Shown in pieces: positions 4,955 to 6,668 of a stretch of DNA of 6,668 nt. A program made the translations under genes and the position numbers. Each line of letters starts with the position of its first letter. Position 1 is the stretch's first letter. The notes under the pieces are model-generated. The model did no database searches, was not told the origin of the DNA, and saw nothing but the letters and a program-made list of their open reading frames with translations. Origin of the DNA: Holophagales bacterium (GTDB lineage Bacteria > Acidobacteriota > Holophagae > Holophagales > Holophagaceae); NCBI GenBank assembly GCA_031283145.1, contig JAITCJ010000129.1:1-6668 (forward strand), read 5' to 3'.

Positions 4955-6526
4955 ATGTTAAAAGAATTATTTCGCACAAAATCGCTTGAGCGATTGAGAG
5001 CCAGCGCGGAAGAGCCGGAACACCGCCTCAAGCGCAATCTGACAGCCTTTGACCTCACGCTCTTTGGTGTCGGAGCAATCATTGGGGCGGGTATTTTTTC
5101 CACAATAGGCACAGCCGCGGCTGGCAATATTCTGGACGGCCGTCTGGCGGCGGGTCCGGGCCTCGTGGTCAGTATTATATTAGTTGCCATAGCCTGCCTT
5201 TTTACGGCTCTGGCGTACGCAGAGATGGCGAGCATGATCCCGGTTTCAGGCTCCGCGTACACATACACTTACGCGACTATGGGTGAACTGGCCGCCTGGA
5301 TAATAGGCTGGGACCTTTTATTGGAATACGCCGTCAGCAATGTCGCAGTAGCTATATCCTGGGGCGATTACGCCAGGAGCTTTCTGGCGAATGTTTTTCA
5401 TGTGAATATTCCGGGCTGGCTGGCAATGGATCCACGTACCGCTTTAATGCTAAACGAAGGCACAGCCACGCTTTCAGATAAATTGAATCTGCTTGAGCAA
5501 GCAAGGGCCGGTGGACCTGAATCGGCGTTGTTCGCCAACTGGAACGTACTGAAAGACGCTCCCCTAATCTTTGGTTTCCCCCTGACTTTCAACCTTTTGG
5601 CGGTGATTATCACTGTTGTTATCACATATCTTGTCTATCGTGGAATCAAGGAGAGCAGCACGGCCAACAACTGGATGGTTATTCTGAAAGTACTGATACT
5701 TCTCTTGGTGATAGGCGCTGGCGCACGATTTATCAGCGGCGACAACTACGCGCCATTTTTTCCAAACGGCTGGAAAGGAGTTCAGGCAGGCGCGGCCATT
5801 ATATTTTTTGCTTTCATAGGCTTTGACTCAGTCAGCACAACGGCTGAAGAATGCCGCAATCCGGCCAGAGATCTGCCCAGAGGCATACTATGGTCTTTAG
5901 CCGTTTGTACAGTCGCGTATGTCCTGATCGCGGTGGTAGTAACAGGAATGTTGAAATACACACAGCTTGAGGGCATTGCCGACCCACTGGCGTATATATT
6001 TGAGCGGAAAGGATTTTCTGCGCTGGCGGGTATCATAAGCGCCGGCGCTGTTGTGGCCACAACGGCGGCCCTGCTGGTTTTCCAGGTGGGCCAGCCCAGA
6101 ATATTCATGGCAATGGGGCGGGATGGATTAATTGGCTCCTGGTTCAGCAAAATAAGCCCCAAACGCGGGACTCCCGCTAACGCTACGCTCCTTACAGGCG
6201 TCATGGTGGCCGTTCCCGCCGCCTTTTTGAATATCAGCGAAGTGGTGGAGCTTACCAATATCGGCACACTCTTCGCCTTTTCCCTGGTCTGTTTGGGAGT
6301 GATCATTCTCAGGCAAAAAAGACCTGAAGCAGAACGCCGCTTCAAAATGCCGCTGTACTGGCTTCTTGCGCCACTAGGCATCCTCGCCTGTATTTGGCTC
6401 GCGCTTGGCTTGCCCCCGCTCACATGGAGCCGATTTGTCGTTTGGCTCCTGGCAGGACTTGTGATCTATCTACTTTACGGAGCGCGGAACAGTATGCTGC
6501 GCCATAAAAACATGAGCGGATTGTAA
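4955..6526 (+). CDS. APC-superfamily amino acid permease (CAT type)
   Basis: This is an inner-membrane transporter predicted to import amino acids, possibly cationic ones, by proton or sodium symport or by exchange. The 523-residue protein has about a dozen hydrophobic segments. The N-terminal 'FRTKSLERLRASAEEPEHRL' (6-25) is typical of the cationic amino acid transporter subgroup. TM1 carries the broken-helix motif 'GVGAIIGAGIF' at 38-48. TM6 has 'FFAFIGFDSVSTTAEE' at 284-299, followed by the 'NPARDLPRGI' loop. 'GQPRIFMAMGRDGLI' at 379-393 and 'GTPANATLLTG' at 405-415 are further family signatures. Residues about 150-203, between TM4 and TM5, form a long polar loop. The substrate cannot be read from sequence. 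The start follows a weak CGGA seven bases upstream and agrees with the family N-terminus. A strong palindrome begins two bases after the stop and may end or protect the transcript. Confidence 0.92.
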   Translation: MLKELFRTKSLERLRASAEEPEHRLKRNLTAFDLTLFGVGAIIGAGIFSTIGTAAAGNILDGRLAAGPGLVVSIILVAIACLFTALAYAEMASMIPVSGSAYTYTYATMGELAAWIIGWDLLLEYAVSNVAVAISWGDYARSFLANVFHVNIPGWLAMDPRTALMLNEGTATLSDKLNLLEQARAGGPESALFANWNVLKDAPLIFGFPLTFNLLAVIITVVITYLVYRGIKESSTANNWMVILKVLILLLVIGAGARFISGDNYAPFFPNGWKGVQAGAAIIFFAFIGFDSVSTTAEECRNPARDLPRGILWSLAVCTVAYVLIAVVVTGMLKYTQLEGIADPLAYIFERKGFSALAGIISAGAVVATTAALLVFQVGQPRIFMAMGRDGLIGSWFSKISPKRGTPANATLLTGVMVAVPAAFLNISEVVELTNIGTLFAFSLVCLGVIILRQKRPEAERRFKMPLYWLLAPLGILACIWLALGLPPLTWSRFVVWLLAGLVIYLLYGARNSMLRHKNMSGL

Positions 6527-6527
6527 T

Positions 6528-6577
6528 TGATACCAACTTGCAATCAAAGGGCATTACGTTTGATTGCAGGTTGGTAT
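6528..6577. repeat. Palindromic repeat, short-loop copy, after the permease
   Basis: ATACCAACTTGCAATCAAA (6530-6548) and TTTGATTGCAGGTTGGTAT (6559-6577) form a 19-pair stem with one G:T-type mismatch and a 10-base loop. It belongs to the same family as the element at 1-173. Starting two bases after the permease stop, it could block 3' exonucleases or help terminate transcription, although no T-run follows directly. Confidence 0.8.
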
Positions 6578-6597
6578 GGCGGCGAGCAATCGCCGCC
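6578..6597. repeat. GC-rich hairpin with a GCAA tetraloop
   Basis: GGCGGCGA (6578-6585) pairs perfectly with TCGCCGCC (6590-6597) around GCAA, a GNRA-type loop that is very stable in RNA. It directly abuts the preceding palindrome. Confidence 0.7.
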
Positions 6598-6600
6598 CGC

Positions 6601-6642
6601 AAGTTTTTGAAAAATCAGGGTTTCCCTGTTTTTCAAAAACTT
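6601..6642. repeat. Long AT-rich palindrome
   Basis: A 20-base left arm (6601-6620) pairs with 6624-6642 around a TTT loop, with one bulged base at 6615. It follows the GC-rich hairpin after three bases. A small CGCT-TT-AGCG palindrome at 6646-6655 comes next, close to the window edge. The series may continue outside the window. Confidence 0.7.
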
Positions 6643-6668
6643 TGGCGCTTTAGCGTTCAATGTCAATT

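Noticed and set aside
4670..5268. Minus-strand open frames over element B, repeat C2 and the start of the permease
   Set aside because: They overlap repeats or run antisense to a well-supported permease gene, and their peptides resemble no known family.

Overview
The window looks like chromosomal DNA of a flagellated Gram-negative bacterium. FlgF and FlgG are rod proteins and FlgA is the P-ring assembly chaperone, so the basal body crosses an outer membrane. Base composition of the genes is near balanced. The lineage cannot be fixed from sequence alone. The style of the CAT-type amino acid permease and of the DUF58 protein, plus many small palindromic repeats between genes, makes an Acidobacteriota-like genome my best guess, held with low confidence.

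Layout, left to right. (1) 1-205: no solid gene. It holds a hairpin-type repeat whose loop is filled by an unusually GC-rich, coding-like scrap. (2) 206-3018, minus strand: a compact block transcribed leftward in the order small secreted or lipoprotein-like protein, flgF, flgG, flgA, with gaps of 48, 20 and 6 bases. (3) 3019-3579: gene-free and built mostly from repeats: a hairpin, repeat C1, palindrome D1 and MITE-like element A. (4) 3580-4485, minus strand: a DUF58 membrane protein without its usual MoxR-type ATPase partner. (5) 4486-4954: again gene-free and nearly all repeat: D2, inverted element copy B and repeat C2. (6) 4955-6526, plus strand: an APC-superfamily amino acid permease. (7) 6527-6668: a run of four palindromes starting two bases after the permease stop.

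The flagellar genes act together in building the distal and proximal rod and the P-ring. The DUF58 protein and the permease are divergently transcribed and have no evident functional link to the flagellar genes.

The most noteworthy structure is not a new protein system but the repeat architecture. The DUF58 gene sits between two inverted copies (about 93% identical by hand count) of a ~245-base element, and these lie inside a pair of direct repeats. One element copy supplies the DUF58 stop codon, and repeats supply nearly all DNA upstream of both DUF58 and the permease. I see no tRNA, rRNA, CRISPR array, transposase gene or defence system.
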